Origin: Pantoea sp. RIT-PI-b | Lineage (GTDB): Bacteria > Pseudomonadota > Gammaproteobacteria > Enterobacterales > Enterobacteriaceae | DNA length: 64,000 nucleotides | NCBI RefSeq assembly: GCF_001187905.1 | Contig: NZ_LGIS01000007.1 | Coordinates: 248,001 to 312,000, forward strand | Direction: 5' to 3' | Shown: positions 17,849 through 27,888 of the stretch, piece by piece | Position numbering within the stretch: the first letter of the stretch is position 1 | Layout of the letters: each line of letters starts with the position of its first letter | Program-made: the position numbers and the translations under genes | The notes under the pieces: generated by a model | Database searches by the model: none | What the model was told of the DNA's origin: nothing | Seen by the model: the letters and a program-made list of their open reading frames with translations, nothing else

Positions 17849-18832
17849 TTAGCGGCAATCGACGATCAAGCGTCCACGCACTTTCCCCGCCAGCAGCTGC
17901 TCGGCACCTTCACGCGCTTCCGCCAGCGGAATCACTTTGGTTAACTGCTGCAGCAGCTCGCCATCCACCAGCTCCGCCAGACGTTGCCATGCCTGCTGAC
18001 GCAGCGGTTTCGCGCACATCACGCTATCCACACCGGCCAGCACCACGCCGCGCAGAATGAACGGCGCGACGCTGGTTGGCAGATCCAACCCTTGCGCCAT
18101 GCCGCAGGTAGCTACCACGCCATCGCGCTTGATGCCCGCTAATACATTGGCCAGCGTGTGGCTGCCGACGCTATCAATCGCTGCGGCCCAACGCTCTTTG
18201 GCCAGCGGTTTGCCGGGCTCGCTCAGCTCTGCGCGATCGATAATCGACGCGGCGCCAAGCGTGTTGCGCAGGTAGTCGCTGTCGCTGGCGCGCCCGCTGG
18301 AGGCCACCACTTCGAAGCCGAGGCGTGCCAGCAGGCTGACGGCAAAGCTGCCCACGCCGCCGCTCGCGCCGGTAACTAACACCGGACCGTGCTGTGGCGT
18401 GATGCCCTGTTTTTCCAGCGCCAGCACGCACAGCATGGCGGTAAAGCCTGCAGTGCCAATCGCCATGGTTTGCAGCGGGCTTAGCGCAGAGGGCACTTTC
18501 ACCAGCCAGTCGCCCGAGACGCTGGCTTTCTGCGCCAGTCCGCCCCAATGTTTTTCACCTACGCCCCAGCCGGTGAGCAGTGCGACATCGTCCTGCTGCC
18601 ATTCGGCATGACGGCTATTGATGACACGACCGACAAAATCGATGCCCGGCACCATCGGGAATTGGCGCACAATCGGGCCTTTGTTGCAGATGGCGAGGGC
18701 GTCTTTGTAGTTGAGTGTGGAGTAGCTTACTTCGAGGGTGACATCCTGATCGGGCAGTTGTTTTTCTGACAGATCTTGCAGGGTGGTGCGATAGCCCTGT
18801 TCATCATTTTCAATGACCAATGCCTTGAACAT
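17849..18832 (-). CDS. acuI: Acrylyl-CoA reductase AcuI (YhdH), MDR superfamily
   Basis: A 327-residue zinc-free medium-chain reductase. It reduces acrylyl-CoA to propionyl-CoA with NADPH in E. coli and Rhodobacter. Features are YSTLNYKDALAICNKGPIVRQFPMVPGIDFVG at the N-terminus, GTAGFTAMLCVLALE and the NADPH-binding VTGASGGVGSFAVSLLARLG. GRLIVDCR at the end is family-typical. It is convergent with hmuV and has no evident operon partner. Confidence 0.93.
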   Translation of the reverse strand: MFKALVIENDEQGYRTTLQDLSEKQLPDQDVTLEVSYSTLNYKDALAICNKGPIVRQFPMVPGIDFVGRVINSRHAEWQQDDVALLTGWGVGEKHWGGLAQKASVSGDWLVKVPSALSPLQTMAIGTAGFTAMLCVLALEKQGITPQHGPVLVTGASGGVGSFAVSLLARLGFEVVASSGRASDSDYLRNTLGAASIIDRAELSEPGKPLAKERWAAAIDSVGSHTLANVLAGIKRDGVVATCGMAQGLDLPTSVAPFILRGVVLAGVDSVMCAKPLRQQAWQRLAELVDGELLQQLTKVIPLAEAREGAEQLLAGKVRGRLIVDCR

Positions 18833-19311
18833 GCAGCCTCCGGCTGGTTGAGGAAAGTAGGGTAATAGTACTCCTTTTTTTCCCTCACCCCAGCCCTCTC
18901 CCGTAAACGGGCGAGGGGGCCGTCCGTGCGGTAGCTAAATATTGAGTACCAAATTCGAAATCTGCTGGATCGGTTCCCTCTCCCGTAAACGGGCGAGGGG
19001 GCCGTCCGTGCGGTAGCTAAATATTGAGTACCAAATTCGAAATCTGCTGGATCGGTTCCCTCTCCCGTAAACGGGCGAGGGGGCCGTCCGTGCGGTGGCT
19101 AAATATTGAGTACCAAATTCGAAATCTGCTGGATCGGTTCCCTCGCCCGCTTGCGGGAGAGGGTTAGGGTGAGGGCGCGGTTGTTCCTGCAAAAAAAAGA
19201 TGACATGATTGCGCCCCAGTCAGTGATCAACTCCCTTATGACTTTCGCCGAGGAAACCTCCTCATTGCTGTGCCATCGGCACCCACTCATCCTCTCTCAG
19301 GGATTTGTGTT
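18833..19311. other. acuI/speC intergenic region dominated by repeats
   Basis: A 479-bp region between divergent genes. Most of it (18882-19174) is a BIME-like repeat with three tandem 82-bp units. The remaining 130 bp up to speC should hold the speC promoter; I see no distinct hexamers that I would defend. The frames here (giving peptides such as PHPNPLPQAGEG) are repeat artefacts. Confidence 0.65.
18882..19174. repeat. BIME-like repeat with three tandem 82-bp units
   Basis: Unit starts are 18894, 18976 and 19058, each 82 bp and each beginning CCCTCTCCCGTAAACGGGCG. The first two units are identical by eye; the third differs by one base (GTGGCT instead of GTAGCT). The block ends at 19140-19174 with CCCTCGCCCGCTTGCGGGAG and GGGTTAGGGTGAGGG, the same outer end as elsewhere. 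Near identity implies recent expansion. Confidence 0.95.
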
Positions 19312-21462
19312 ATGAACCCATTGAAAATTGCTGCCAGCGTTGCTGTAGCGCCAAACCTCAGCCTGAACACCGCGCGCGACGTGGTGACGCTGGACAATAC
19401 TGATTTTACCGATGTGGCAGCGGTGGTTATCTCCCTGTCGGACACCCGTAGCGGCGTTTTGACACTGTTGCGCCAAACCGGCTTCAATCTGCCGGTGTTT
19501 GTCGCTCATGCGTTCGATGAAGAGGTGCTGAAGTTGCCGGGCGTGAGCGGGGAAATCAATGGCGCGCCTGAAGAGTGGGCCGCGCTGGAGGACGCTGCGC
19601 AGGCGTACGAATCCGAGTTACTGCCGCCGTTCTTCGACACGCTAACGCGCTATGTCGATATGCAGAACAGCACGTTTGCCTGTCCGGGACATCAGGGCGG
19701 CGCGTTCTTCCGTAAACATCCGGCAGGACGTCAGTTCTATGAGTTTTACGGCGAGAACGTCTTCCGTTCCGATATGTGCAACGCCGACGTTAAGCTTGGC
19801 GATCTGCTGATCCATGAAGGTTCAGCCAAAGATGCACAGAAGTTTGCCGCCAAAGTGTTTAACGCCGACAAAACCTACTTCGTGCTTAACGGCACCTCCA
19901 GCGCCAATAAAGTGGTGACCAATGCGCTGCTCACGCGCGGCGATCTGGTGCTGTTTGACCGCAATAACCATAAATCCAATCACCACGGTGCGCTGATTCA
20001 GGCGGGCGCGACGCCGGTGTATCTGGAAGCGGCGCGTAATCCGTTTGGCTTTATCGGCGGCATTGATGCGCACTGCTTTGACGATGCCTATCTGCGTGAG
20101 CAGATTGAGAAAGTCGCGCCACACCGCGCGAAGGATCAGCGTCCTTTCCGCCTGGCGATCATTCAGCTCGGCACCTACGACGGCACGGTATATAACGCGC
20201 GTCAGGTGGTCGATCGCATCGGTCATCTGTGTGATTACATCCTGTTTGATTCGGCGTGGGTGGGTTATGAGCAGTTTATCCCGCTGATGGCTGGCTGCTC
20301 GCCGCTGACGCTGGAGCTGAACGAGAACGATCCCGGTATTTTTGTTACGCAGTCGGTGCACAAACAGCTGGCCGGTTTCTCGCAGACCTCGCAAATTCAT
20401 AAGAAAGACAATCACATCCGTGGGCAAAAGCGTTTCTGTCCGCATAAACGCCTGAACAACGCCTTTATGCTGCACGCCTCGACCAGCCCGTTCTATCCGC
20501 TGTTTGCCGCGCTGGATATCAACGCGCGTATGCACCAAGGTGAGGCCGGACGTAGCATGTGGCACGACTGCGTCACCATCGGTATCGATGCGCGCAAAGC
20601 GATTCTGGAACGCTGTGAAATGATCCAACCGTTCCTGCCGGAAAAAGTGCACGGTAAGCTGTGGCAATCGGCCGAAACGGAAGCCATTGCCGCCGATCCC
20701 GCCTACTTTAGCCTTGAACCCGGGGCGAAATGGCACGGCTTTGAAGGTTATGCCCAGCAACAGTATCTGGTCGATCCCTGCAAGCTGCTGCTGACTACGC
20801 CGGGCATTGATGCTGCCAGCGGTGAATACACCCGCTTCGGTATTCCGGCGACGATTCTCGCCAACTATCTGCGCGAAAACGGCATCGTGCCGGAGAAGTG
20901 CGATCTTAATTCGATTCTGTTCCTGCTGACGCCAGCGGAAACGCCGGAGAAAATGGCGCATCTGGTGGCGATGCTGGAACAGTTTGAGCAGCACGTGAAA
21001 GAGGATGCGCTGTTAGCGGAAGTGCTGCCGAGCGTTTATCGCAAGAATATCGAGCGCTATAAAGGCTACACGCTGCGTCGTTTGTGCCAGGAAATGCACG
21101 ATTTGTATGTCAGCTTCGAGGTGAAGGATTTGCAGAAAGCGATGTTCCGCGCTGCCTGCTTCCCACCGGTGCACGTCAATCCGCAGGATGCGCATCAGGC
21201 CTATATTCGTGGAGAAGTGGAGCTGGTAGCGATTGCCAAAGCCGAAGGGCGCATCGCGGCCGAGGGCGCGTTGCCGTATCCGCCGGGCGTATTGTGTGTG
21301 GTGCCGGGCGAAGTGTGGGGCGGCGCGGTGCAGCGCTATTTCCTCGCGCTGGAAGAGGGCATCAATCTACTGCCGGGCTTCTCGCCTGAGCTGCAAGGGG
21401 TTTACACCGAGGAAGATGAGAGCGGGCGTAAGCATCTGGTGGCGAATATGATGGTGAGCTGA
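19312..21462 (+). CDS. speC: Constitutive ornithine decarboxylase
   Basis: A 716-residue PLP enzyme that converts ornithine to putrescine. It is collinear with E. coli SpeC (711 residues). Visible features are the wing domain at the N-terminus, STFACPGHQGGAFFRKHPAG, VLNGTSSANKVV, the DRNNHKSNHHGA segment and FVTQSVHKQLAGFSQTSQIHKK, whose SVHK lysine carries PLP. The C-terminus has YPPGVLCVVPGEVWGGAVQRYFL. The start at 19312 has CAGGGA 8 nt upstream; an in-frame ATG at 19270 lacks one. With speA and speB in the same window both putrescine routes are represented. E. coli has nupG next to speC; here mltC follows directly, in convergent orientation. Confidence 0.97.
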   Translation: MNPLKIAASVAVAPNLSLNTARDVVTLDNTDFTDVAAVVISLSDTRSGVLTLLRQTGFNLPVFVAHAFDEEVLKLPGVSGEINGAPEEWAALEDAAQAYESELLPPFFDTLTRYVDMQNSTFACPGHQGGAFFRKHPAGRQFYEFYGENVFRSDMCNADVKLGDLLIHEGSAKDAQKFAAKVFNADKTYFVLNGTSSANKVVTNALLTRGDLVLFDRNNHKSNHHGALIQAGATPVYLEAARNPFGFIGGIDAHCFDDAYLREQIEKVAPHRAKDQRPFRLAIIQLGTYDGTVYNARQVVDRIGHLCDYILFDSAWVGYEQFIPLMAGCSPLTLELNENDPGIFVTQSVHKQLAGFSQTSQIHKKDNHIRGQKRFCPHKRLNNAFMLHASTSPFYPLFAALDINARMHQGEAGRSMWHDCVTIGIDARKAILERCEMIQPFLPEKVHGKLWQSAETEAIAADPAYFSLEPGAKWHGFEGYAQQQYLVDPCKLLLTTPGIDAASGEYTRFGIPATILANYLRENGIVPEKCDLNSILFLLTPAETPEKMAHLVAMLEQFEQHVKEDALLAEVLPSVYRKNIERYKGYTLRRLCQEMHDLYVSFEVKDLQKAMFRAACFPPVHVNPQDAHQAYIRGEVELVAIAKAEGRIAAEGALPYPPGVLCVVPGEVWGGAVQRYFLALEEGINLLPGFSPELQGVYTEEDESGRKHLVANMMVS

Positions 21463-21465
21463 TTT

Positions 21466-21581
21466 CCCTCACCCTAACCCTCTCCCGCACGCGGGAGAGG
21501 GAATGTTTAGGTGGTGAGCATTGTTAAGCATGTGCTGGATCGGCTCCTTCTCCCGCGAGCGGGAGAAGGTTGGGATGAGGG
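21466..21581. repeat. BIME-like repeat between speC and mltC
   Basis: Same outer and inner arms as at 1891: CCCTCACCCTAACCCTCTCC at the left, GCGGGAGAGGG, spacer with GCTGGATCGGCTCC, then CTCCCGCGAGCGGGAG and GGGATGAGGG. It fills the convergent gap and probably acts as the mRNA 3' hairpin for both genes. Confidence 0.9.
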
Positions 21582-21596
21582 CCAAGCCGCACCGTC

Positions 21597-22676
21597 CTAG
21601 AACCGACGATAGCTGCGCTGCGCCTGGCTCACCTTATACAAATAACGACGTGATTCTGCCGAAGGGTGGTTGGTGGTCAGCGTCTGATACACCTCCGCTG
21701 GCGACATACCGTTAATCGACGAGAACGCACGATCTTTATCGCTGGAGAACACGCGCAGTACGCTGCCAGCACCGCCGTTATAGGCCGTAATCACCGCATA
21801 ACGCCGCGAAACCGGATCCTGAATGCCACCCAAATAGCTTCTCTGCAGCAGCGACAAATACGCGGTGCCCGCATCAATATTATTCTCAGGATCAAGCAGA
21901 TAGCTACGGCTCGGCTTGCCGCCTTTGCCCTTCATACGGAACACATCAACACCGGCGGTATGCTGCACGACCTGCATCAGTCCCAGCGCATCGGCATGGC
22001 TCACCGCATAGGGGTTGAAGCTCGATTCAATCTGCATAATCGCCAGAATCAGTGACGCATCCACGTTATATTGCTCAGCGGCTTTACGCACCATCGGCAG
22101 ATATTTGTGGGCACGCTTATCGAGGTGGTTCGGCACCATCGGAATGGTCACCGACCAGATGACGTGCAATCCGGAGGTGCGTTTCTGCAGTTTGTTCTGA
22201 ATCAGATAATCAGCAAAGCTGCCGGCGCGGCCCTGCCAGCGAATCGGCTGGCCGGTATTGTCCAGCACCTGGCCGTAGAGCAGCGGCTCTTTACTGATCT
22301 GAATATCGTTGGCATCAGAGTAGAGATCGACATTACCCGGATCTTCGCCAATCAACAGCGTAGTGATGATCGCCTGGCGCAGGCTGGCCATCGGATCGGT
22401 GCCGGAAATGGTCTCAATAGTGATGCTACCGCTGTCAAAGTTGATGTGACTGCGGGTGTAATATCCGTCGCTATATTTGACGTAATCTTTCGGTCCAGCG
22501 ATCAGAACCTCATTGATTCCCCAAATATTTTCAATGTTATGGGCGAACTGACCCATCAAAATATCAAATCCGTTGGTGTCCTTGACCCACTCTTCATGAA
22601 ACGGCGATTTTTTTTGTCCGGAGCAGGAAACCAAAAGGGGTGCTATCACCAGCAGGGCTATCAGTTTTTTGTTCAT
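21597..22676 (-). CDS. mltC: Membrane-bound lytic murein transglycosylase C
   Basis: A 359-residue outer-membrane lipoprotein that cleaves peptidoglycan glycan strands. The lipobox LLVSCSG places the lipidated Cys at residue 18. The C-terminal SLT domain has [29 protein letters not shown], whose ES Glu is the catalytic acid, and [17 protein letters not shown]. The length equals the E. coli protein. It is last in the mutY-yggX-mltC transcript. Confidence 0.96.
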   Translation of the reverse strand: MNKKLIALLVIAPLLVSCSGQKKSPFHEEWVKDTNGFDILMGQFAHNIENIWGINEVLIAGPKDYVKYSDGYYTRSHINFDSGSITIETISGTDPMASLRQAIITTLLIGEDPGNVDLYSDANDIQISKEPLLYGQVLDNTGQPIRWQGRAGSFADYLIQNKLQKRTSGLHVIWSVTIPMVPNHLDKRAHKYLPMVRKAAEQYNVDASLILAIMQIESSFNPYAVSHADALGLMQVVQHTAGVDVFRMKGKGGKPSRSYLLDPENNIDAGTAYLSLLQRSYLGGIQDPVSRRYAVITAYNGGAGSVLRVFSSDKDRAFSSINGMSPAEVYQTLTTNHPSAESRRYLYKVSQAQRSYRRF

Positions 22677-22730
22677 TGTAAATACGTGCCTGACTCGAAA
22701 AAGAGGGCCTCAAAGGGAAGCCCTGAACGG

Positions 22731-23003
22731 TTATTTTTCTGGCGGGGTGTAACCTTCAATGTGCACATCTTTGCCTTCAAACAGGAAATTAATCATCTCC
22801 TTTTCCAGCACTTTGCGATCTTCCGGGTTCATCATGCTCAATTTCTTCTCATTGATCAGCATGGTCTGCTTGGACATCCACTGTTGCCAGGCTTCTTTGG
22901 AGATCTCATTGAAGATGCGCTTACCCAGTTCGCCAGGGTAGAGCTGAAAGTCCTGGCCTTCAGCATCGCGTTGCAGATAAGTACAAAAAATGGTGCGGCT
23001 CAT
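22731..23003 (-). CDS. yggX: Fe(II)-trafficking / oxidative damage protection protein YggX
   Basis: A 90-residue protein. It starts [30 protein letters not shown], with the conserved Cys7 that is needed in Salmonella. It protects Fe-S enzymes against oxidative damage and is thought to handle ferrous iron. Its ATG overlaps the mutY stop by one base (TAATG), so translation is coupled to MutY, itself an Fe-S enzyme. Confidence 0.96.
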   Translation of the reverse strand: MSRTIFCTYLQRDAEGQDFQLYPGELGKRIFNEISKEAWQQWMSKQTMLINEKKLSMMNPEDRKVLEKEMINFLFEGKDVHIEGYTPPEK

Positions 23004-24088
23004 TACTCTTCCTCTTCGGTCACATGCTTATGCAGTGACAGTTGCTGGGGATGGCGCAATTCATGCAATAAGCGCTCAACCGGCGCCGCCAAACCCACTG
23101 ACGGTGGTTGCGCTAAGTTATACCAGAGACCGCCCGCTTCATCCATCAGCGACCCGGAGGAAGGCCACGCTAGCCACATAGGCACAATGTCTAAATGGAA
23201 ATGGCTAAAGGTATGACGAAACGCCGTGAGCTGCTGCGGTTGGGCGTGAATGCCCCGTTCGCTTAGCCAGTCAGTCAGCGCTTGCTCACTAGTAAACTGT
23301 GGGAAGCAGAACAGTCCGCCCCATAAACCTACTGGCGGACGCTGCTCTAACCACACATCATCGCCATCCTGCATCATCAGCATCCAGCCGCTACGTTCCG
23401 GCAAAGTCTGCTTCGGTTTCTTGCCGGGATAGTCAGCCCAGCTGCTGTTGGCATAAGCGACGCAGCCGCTGTTGAGTGGGCAGATTTCACACTTAGGACG
23501 TGAGCGAGTACATACTAACGCGCCAAGGTCCATCATCGCCTGATTAAACTGGCTAACGCCTGCGGCTGGCGTGACCTCTTCGCTGATCTGCCACAAACGT
23601 TTCTCAACGTCTTTTTTGCCCGGCCAGCCGCCGACCGCGTAGCAGCGCGCCAGCACGCGTTTAACGTTGCCATCCAGAATCGGGAAATGCAGACCCAGCG
23701 ACAGCGATAGCACCGCGCCCGCCGTCGATCGACCAATCCCTGGCAATGCTGCCACATCATCAAAGTTACGCGGAAATTCGCCGCCGTGTTGCTCAACCAC
23801 CTGCTTAGCCGCTTTATGCAGATTGCGCGCACGCGCGTAATAACCGAGGCCGGTCCACAGATGCAGCACTTCATCCAGCGGCGCGGCGGCTAGATCGGCC
23901 ACGGTGGGGAAGCGCGCCATAAAGCGTTCAAAATAGGGAATGACGGTAGCAACTTGCGTTTGCTGCAGCATCACTTCAGAGAGCCACACTTTGTATGGCG
24001 TCTTCTCCTGCTGCCACGGCAGGGTTTTGCGACCGAAGCGCTGATACCAATCCAGCACTTGTTGCGCGAACATCGGCGCTTGCATCAT
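23003..24088 (-). CDS. mutY: Adenine DNA glycosylase
   Basis: A 361-residue base-excision enzyme that removes adenine opposite 8-oxoguanine. Features are [22 protein letters not shown] (catalytic Glu), the helix-hairpin-helix [19 protein letters not shown] with the conserved Asp in [14 protein letters not shown], and the four-Cys cluster [17 protein letters not shown] for a 4Fe-4S cluster. The C-terminal NUDIX-like domain with [12 protein letters not shown] recognises 8-oxoguanine. The start is placed at MMQAP by comparison with enterobacterial MutY; no strong ribosome binding site is visible and the frame stays open to 24172. Confidence 0.96.
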   Translation of the reverse strand: MMQAPMFAQQVLDWYQRFGRKTLPWQQEKTPYKVWLSEVMLQQTQVATVIPYFERFMARFPTVADLAAAPLDEVLHLWTGLGYYARARNLHKAAKQVVEQHGGEFPRNFDDVAALPGIGRSTAGAVLSLSLGLHFPILDGNVKRVLARCYAVGGWPGKKDVEKRLWQISEEVTPAAGVSQFNQAMMDLGALVCTRSRPKCEICPLNSGCVAYANSSWADYPGKKPKQTLPERSGWMLMMQDGDDVWLEQRPPVGLWGGLFCFPQFTSEQALTDWLSERGIHAQPQQLTAFRHTFSHFHLDIVPMWLAWPSSGSLMDEAGGLWYNLAQPPSVGLAAPVERLLHELRHPQQLSLHKHVTEEEE

Positions 24089-24176
24089 AAGAAGGAAATT
24101 TTCCGTGTTTACTCTACAATCAGGCAGGAATTCCAGCACAGAGACATCAGGGTGTAAACCGGAACATTGCAAAGGC

Positions 24177-24204
24177 TTGCTTCTGCTTTCTAACTTTGCA
24201 TAAT
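24177..24204 (+). promoter_or_regulatory. Probable trmB promoter
   Basis: TTGCTT (24177-24182) and CATAAT (24199-24204) are separated by 16 bp in the gap between divergent mutY and trmB, 39 nt before the trmB ATG. Confidence 0.45.
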
Positions 24205-24242
24205 GCCCGTTTCCCAGAACAGGCTAACCAGCAGGCTTCAAC

Positions 24243-24962
24243 ATGATTAATGACGTCATCACCCCTGAATTTGATGAGAACGGGCGGCCATTACGCCGTA
24301 TCCGCAGTTTTGTGCGCCGCCAGGGGCGCTTAACGAAAGGACAACAGCTCGCGCTCGATAATTTATGGCCGGAGATGGGCGTTGAGTTCCAGCCGGAACC
24401 GCTGGATCTGGTGACGCTGTTTGGCCGTGACGCGCCGGTCGTGCTGGAAATTGGTTTTGGTATGGGCGCCTCGCTGGTGACCATGGCGCAGAACAATCCG
24501 CACCAGAACTTCCTCGGCCTGGAAGTTCATGCACCGGGCGTCGGCGCTTGTCTGGCGTCGGCGAAGGAAGCGGGCGTAGAGAACCTGCGCGTGATGTGTC
24601 ACGACGCGGTGGAAGTACTGCAGAAGATGATTCCGGACAACTCGCTGCGTATGGTGCAGCTGTTCTTCCCGGATCCGTGGCACAAAGCGCGCCATAACAA
24701 ACGTCGCATCGTACAGGTGCCGTTTGCTGAACTGGTGATGCGCAAGTTGAAGCTGGGCGGCGTGTTCCACATGGCAACCGACTGGGAAGCCTACGCCGAA
24801 CACATGTTAGAAGTGATGAGCAGCATCGACGGATATAAAAATCAGTCGGAGAGTAATGATTACGTGCCGCGTCCCGAAACGCGTCCGTTAACCAAGTTTG
24901 AGCAGCGCGGGCAGCGACTAGGCCATGGCGTATGGGATCTGATGTTTGAGAGGGTGAAATAA
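24243..24962 (+). CDS. trmB: tRNA (guanine-N7)-methyltransferase
   Basis: A 239-residue SAM-dependent methyltransferase that makes m7G46 in tRNA. The SAM-binding [12 protein letters not shown] follows a basic N-terminus with [31 protein letters not shown] is the catalytic family motif. The C-terminal [17 protein letters not shown] is highly conserved. Its stop overlaps the yggL start by one base. Confidence 0.97.
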   Translation: MINDVITPEFDENGRPLRRIRSFVRRQGRLTKGQQLALDNLWPEMGVEFQPEPLDLVTLFGRDAPVVLEIGFGMGASLVTMAQNNPHQNFLGLEVHAPGVGACLASAKEAGVENLRVMCHDAVEVLQKMIPDNSLRMVQLFFPDPWHKARHNKRRIVQVPFAELVMRKLKLGGVFHMATDWEAYAEHMLEVMSSIDGYKNQSESNDYVPRPETRPLTKFEQRGQRLGHGVWDLMFERVK

Positions 24963-25288
24963 TGGCCGTACAGCGTAGCCGTCGTTTGCGTAAAAAACTG
25001 CATATTGATGAGTTTCAGGAATTAGGTTTCTCCGTGGCCTGGCGTTTTGCCGAAGGCACCACCGAGCAGCAAATTGATGCGACTGTTGATCAGTTCATTA
25101 ACGAAGTGATCGCGCCGAATGGTTTGGCCTACGATGGCAGCGGCTATCTGGTGTGGGAAGGTCTGGTTTGCCTGCAGGAAACCGGCAAGTGCACCGATGA
25201 GCACCGCGAGCTGGTGCGTAAGTGGCTCGAGCAGCATAACCTTTCTGATATTCAAGTAACTGAACTCTTCGACGTTTGGTGGGACTAA
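24962..25288 (+). CDS. yggL: YggL family protein (DUF469)
   Basis: A 108-residue protein of unknown exact role, conserved in gammaproteobacteria next to trmB. It starts AVQRSRRLRKKLHIDEFQELGFSVAW, with a basic head and acidic C-terminus. Work in E. coli links YggL to the 50S ribosome, but I cannot confirm that here. It is translationally coupled to trmB. Confidence 0.92.
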   Translation: MAVQRSRRLRKKLHIDEFQELGFSVAWRFAEGTTEQQIDATVDQFINEVIAPNGLAYDGSGYLVWEGLVCLQETGKCTDEHRELVRKWLEQHNLSDIQVTELFDVWWD

Positions 25289-25310
25289 TCTTTAATGGTT
25301 GATGCGTGTT

Positions 25311-25375
25311 GGTGGCCATAAATGGCCACCCTACAATGCATTTCGTAGGGTCGCCATTTATGGCGACCTTTTTAT
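25311..25375 (+). terminator. Pair of palindromes forming a terminator after yggL
   Basis: GGTGGCCATAAATGGCCACC (25311-25330) is followed by GGTCGCCATTTATGGCGACC (25349-25368) and TTTTT. Both are members of the GTAGGG palindrome family. The second works as an intrinsic terminator. Confidence 0.8.
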
Positions 25376-25390
25376 TGCTCAGGAGATTTC

Positions 25391-26107
25391 ATGGTTCGTA
25401 AGGCACTTATCGCCGCGCTGCTGCTGGCGGCAACTCAGGCTCAGGCTGCATACGAGTGCAGCGTCAAGCCACAGGATGATGTGATCATTAAACCGCAGAG
25501 CGTGCAGGTGGTGGGCAGCAACGGCAACCTCGAAATCACTCCGCAGGGCGATGTGCAGTTTAATGGCCAGAAGGTCAACGTGGATAACGCCGCGCGCCAG
25601 AAAGCCATCGATTATCAAACCGCGCTGCGTCGCGACTTGCCATGGATCGATAGCGGTGCGAATTCGCGTCTTGAACGCAGCCGCGTGGCGCTGGATAAAG
25701 TGATCGTCGAAAAGCTCGGCGCTAACAGCAATGTGCGTAATCGTCTGACCAAGCTGGACGGCCAGCTCAAGCAGCAAATGAACCGGATTATTGAGCATCG
25801 CCCGGATGGATTAACCTTCCATCATCAGGCCATCGATCAGGTGCGCGCTGAAGGCGAGAAGCTGGTGCAGAGCACATTGGGCGGCATCATGCAGGATAGC
25901 CTCAACGAAATGGGCAGCAGCCAGGCCGCGAGCGGCAGCAATCCGCTGCAGGCCATTATGGGCAACCTTGGCGGCTTACAGCAGTCAGTGCAGGCGGAAT
26001 GGAACAAGCAGGAGCAGGATTTCCAGAATTTCGGCCACGAAGTGTGTAACCGCGTCACCGTGCTGGAAGAGCAGCGCAAAGGGTTGATGCAGGGCGTTAA
26101 AGGCTAA
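25391..26107 (+). CDS. yggN: YggN family periplasmic protein (DUF2884)
   Basis: A 238-residue protein with a signal peptide (about residues 1-20, cleaved after AQA) and YECSVKPQDDVIIKPQSVQVVG as start of the mature form. It matches the DUF2884 pattern of E. coli YggN. The middle part is helical and Gln/Asn-rich. Function unknown. In E. coli ansB and yggM follow; here hemW follows instead. Confidence 0.92.
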   Translation: MVRKALIAALLLAATQAQAAYECSVKPQDDVIIKPQSVQVVGSNGNLEITPQGDVQFNGQKVNVDNAARQKAIDYQTALRRDLPWIDSGANSRLERSRVALDKVIVEKLGANSNVRNRLTKLDGQLKQQMNRIIEHRPDGLTFHHQAIDQVRAEGEKLVQSTLGGIMQDSLNEMGSSQAASGSNPLQAIMGNLGGLQQSVQAEWNKQEQDFQNFGHEVCNRVTVLEEQRKGLMQGVKG

Positions 26108-26112
26108 CAAAG

Positions 26113-26141
26113 CAGAAGGCCGGTTTCCCGGCCTTCTGTTT
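26113..26141. terminator. Bidirectional terminator between yggN and hemW
   Basis: CAGAAGGCCGG (26113-26123) pairs exactly with CCGGCCTTCTG (26128-26138), followed by TTTACT on the plus strand. It serves two convergent genes. Confidence 0.8.
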
Positions 26142-27282
26142 ACTCATCTTCGCTTAAGAACAGCTCCAGCAGCGAGTTCAGGAACAGCTTCCCTTTCTCA
26201 GTAATCTGCCAGTGTTCAGCGCTTTCCACCACGTATCCCGCGGTTATCGCGGCATCAATTTGCGGGCGAATGATCTGCTCATCCATACCGGTATAGCGAC
26301 GGAAATCCGCGCGCGGAGCGGCCTCCAGCAGGCGGAAGCGGTTCATAAAGAACTCGAATGGCTTATCGTTTTCGCCCACTTCGTGCTGCTTATCAAGATA
26401 ATGACCTTTCATAAAGCCACGTGGATGGCGCGTTTTTACGGTGCGCACGATGCGGCCATCCGGCTGCGTCAGCTTGCCGTGTGCGCCGCAGCCAATGCCC
26501 AGATAATCACCAAAGCGCCAGTAGTTAAGGTTGTGTTCGCAGCGATAACCGGGCTTGGCGTAGGCCGAGGTTTCATATTGCTGATAACCTGCGGCGCTCA
26601 GCAGTTGATGACCTTGTTCAAAGATATCCCACAGCGCGTCATCATCCGGCAGTTTCGGTGGACGCGAGCCAAATAAGGTATTCGGTTCGATCGTCAGCTG
26701 ATACCACGACAGATGCGGCGGGTTAAGAGCAATCGCCTGACGCAAATCATCCAGCGCTTCTTCCAGCGACTGATCCGGCAAGCCGTGCATCAGATCGAGG
26801 TTAAAGCTGCGCAAACCTAAGCCTTCAGCCAGCTGCGCCGCGCGTACCGCTTCTTCCGGCCCGTGAATGCGGCCCAGACGCTCCAGCTTCTGTGGGCTAA
26901 AACTCTGCACGCCAATCGAAATACGGTTAATCCCCGCGCGCTGATATCCACTGAAGCGATCGGCTTCCACCGTGCCCGGATTGGCTTCCATGGTGATTTC
27001 CGCATCGGCAGCCAGCGGCAAACGCGCTCGCACGCCATCCATCAGCATCTGCATCGCATTGCTGCTCAGCAGGCTTGGGGTACCGCCGCCGATAAAGATG
27101 GTGCGCACTTCGCGCCCCGCGGTGAGCGGCAAATCTTGCTCGAGATCGTTCAGCAGGTGCTGCACATACTCGATGTGCGGCACCTCGCCTTTTAACGCGT
27201 GAGAGTTGAAATCACAGTACGGGCACTTCTGCACACACCACGGAATATGGATGTACAGGCTTAACGGAGGTAACTCAGGCAT
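26140..27282 (-). CDS. hemW: Haem chaperone HemW (radical SAM, HemN-like)
   Basis: A 380-residue radical SAM protein. [17 protein letters not shown] has the CxxxCxxC 4Fe-4S motif, and [20 protein letters not shown] and [12 protein letters not shown] follow. It is not the coproporphyrinogen oxidase HemN, because the family binds and inserts haem. The C-terminal domain resembles HemN_C. It overlaps rdgB by 8 nt and is last in the yggS-yggT-rdgB-hemW set. Confidence 0.95.
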   Translation of the reverse strand: MPELPPLSLYIHIPWCVQKCPYCDFNSHALKGEVPHIEYVQHLLNDLEQDLPLTAGREVRTIFIGGGTPSLLSSNAMQMLMDGVRARLPLAADAEITMEANPGTVEADRFSGYQRAGINRISIGVQSFSPQKLERLGRIHGPEEAVRAAQLAEGLGLRSFNLDLMHGLPDQSLEEALDDLRQAIALNPPHLSWYQLTIEPNTLFGSRPPKLPDDDALWDIFEQGHQLLSAAGYQQYETSAYAKPGYRCEHNLNYWRFGDYLGIGCGAHGKLTQPDGRIVRTVKTRHPRGFMKGHYLDKQHEVGENDKPFEFFMNRFRLLEAAPRADFRRYTGMDEQIIRPQIDAAITAGYVVESAEHWQITEKGKLFLNSLLELFLSEDE

Positions 27283-27868
27283 TGCGCATCGCTTCCAGCA
27301 GCAGCGTCAATGCTTTACCACGGTGAGAGACGGCGCGCTTTTCGTCTTTACTCAGCTCTGCCGCCGTTTTACCTAATTCAGGTACGTAGAAGATGGGATC
27401 GTAACCAAAACCGCCTTCGCCAGCGGCTGAGCGGGTGATTTCACCGGCCCAGCTGCCGTGAAACACCAGCGGCGTGGGATCGGCGGCATGACGCACATAC
27501 ACCAGCACGCAGTGGAATTGTGCCTGGCGTTTGCCCTCCGGCACATTTTCCAGCGCCACCAGCAGCTTCTCCAGATTCTGCTGGTCGCTGGCGTCAACGC
27601 CAGCATAGCGCGCGGAGTAAATGCCCGGCGCGCCGCCCAATGCGTCCACCGCCAGGCCCGAATCATCAGCAATCGCCGGTAAGCCGGTAATGTCAGCCGC
27701 ATGGCGCGCTTTGAGAATGGCGTTTTCGATAAAGGTCAGGCCGGTTTCTTCCGCTGACTCCACGCCGAGTTCGGTTTGCGCCACGATATCGAGTCCGAAG
27801 GCCGCTAACAGATCGGCCAGTTCACGAACTTTGCCCGGATTACCGGTAGCGAGAACAACTTTTTGCAT
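27275..27868 (-). CDS. rdgB: dITP/XTP pyrophosphatase RdgB
   Basis: A 197-residue house-cleaning nucleotide hydrolase. It removes ITP, XTP and deoxy forms before they enter DNA. Features are [52 protein letters not shown] and the C-terminal [14 protein letters not shown]. The start has no overlap with yggT (20 nt gap). E. coli has yggU here, which is missing. Confidence 0.96.
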   Translation of the reverse strand: MQKVVLATGNPGKVRELADLLAAFGLDIVAQTELGVESAEETGLTFIENAILKARHAADITGLPAIADDSGLAVDALGGAPGIYSARYAGVDASDQQNLEKLLVALENVPEGKRQAQFHCVLVYVRHAADPTPLVFHGSWAGEITRSAAGEGGFGYDPIFYVPELGKTAAELSKDEKRAVSHRGKALTLLLEAMRNA

Positions 27869-27888
27869 AACAGTTCCAGATTAGCGAA

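Noticed and set aside
18894-19139. Three direct repeats considered as a CRISPR array
   Set aside because: Units are 82 bp and directly adjacent without unique spacers; no cas genes are near.
18935-19192. 85-residue frame with internal repeats
   Set aside because: Translation of the 82-bp tandem repeat, not a protein.
19822-20994. 390-residue minus-strand frame inside speC
   Set aside because: Antisense shadow of a strongly conserved gene; Arg/Gln/His-rich composition is typical of such shadows.
22071-23216. 381-residue plus-strand frame over mltC, yggX and mutY
   Set aside because: Runs across three conserved minus-strand genes and has no start signal.
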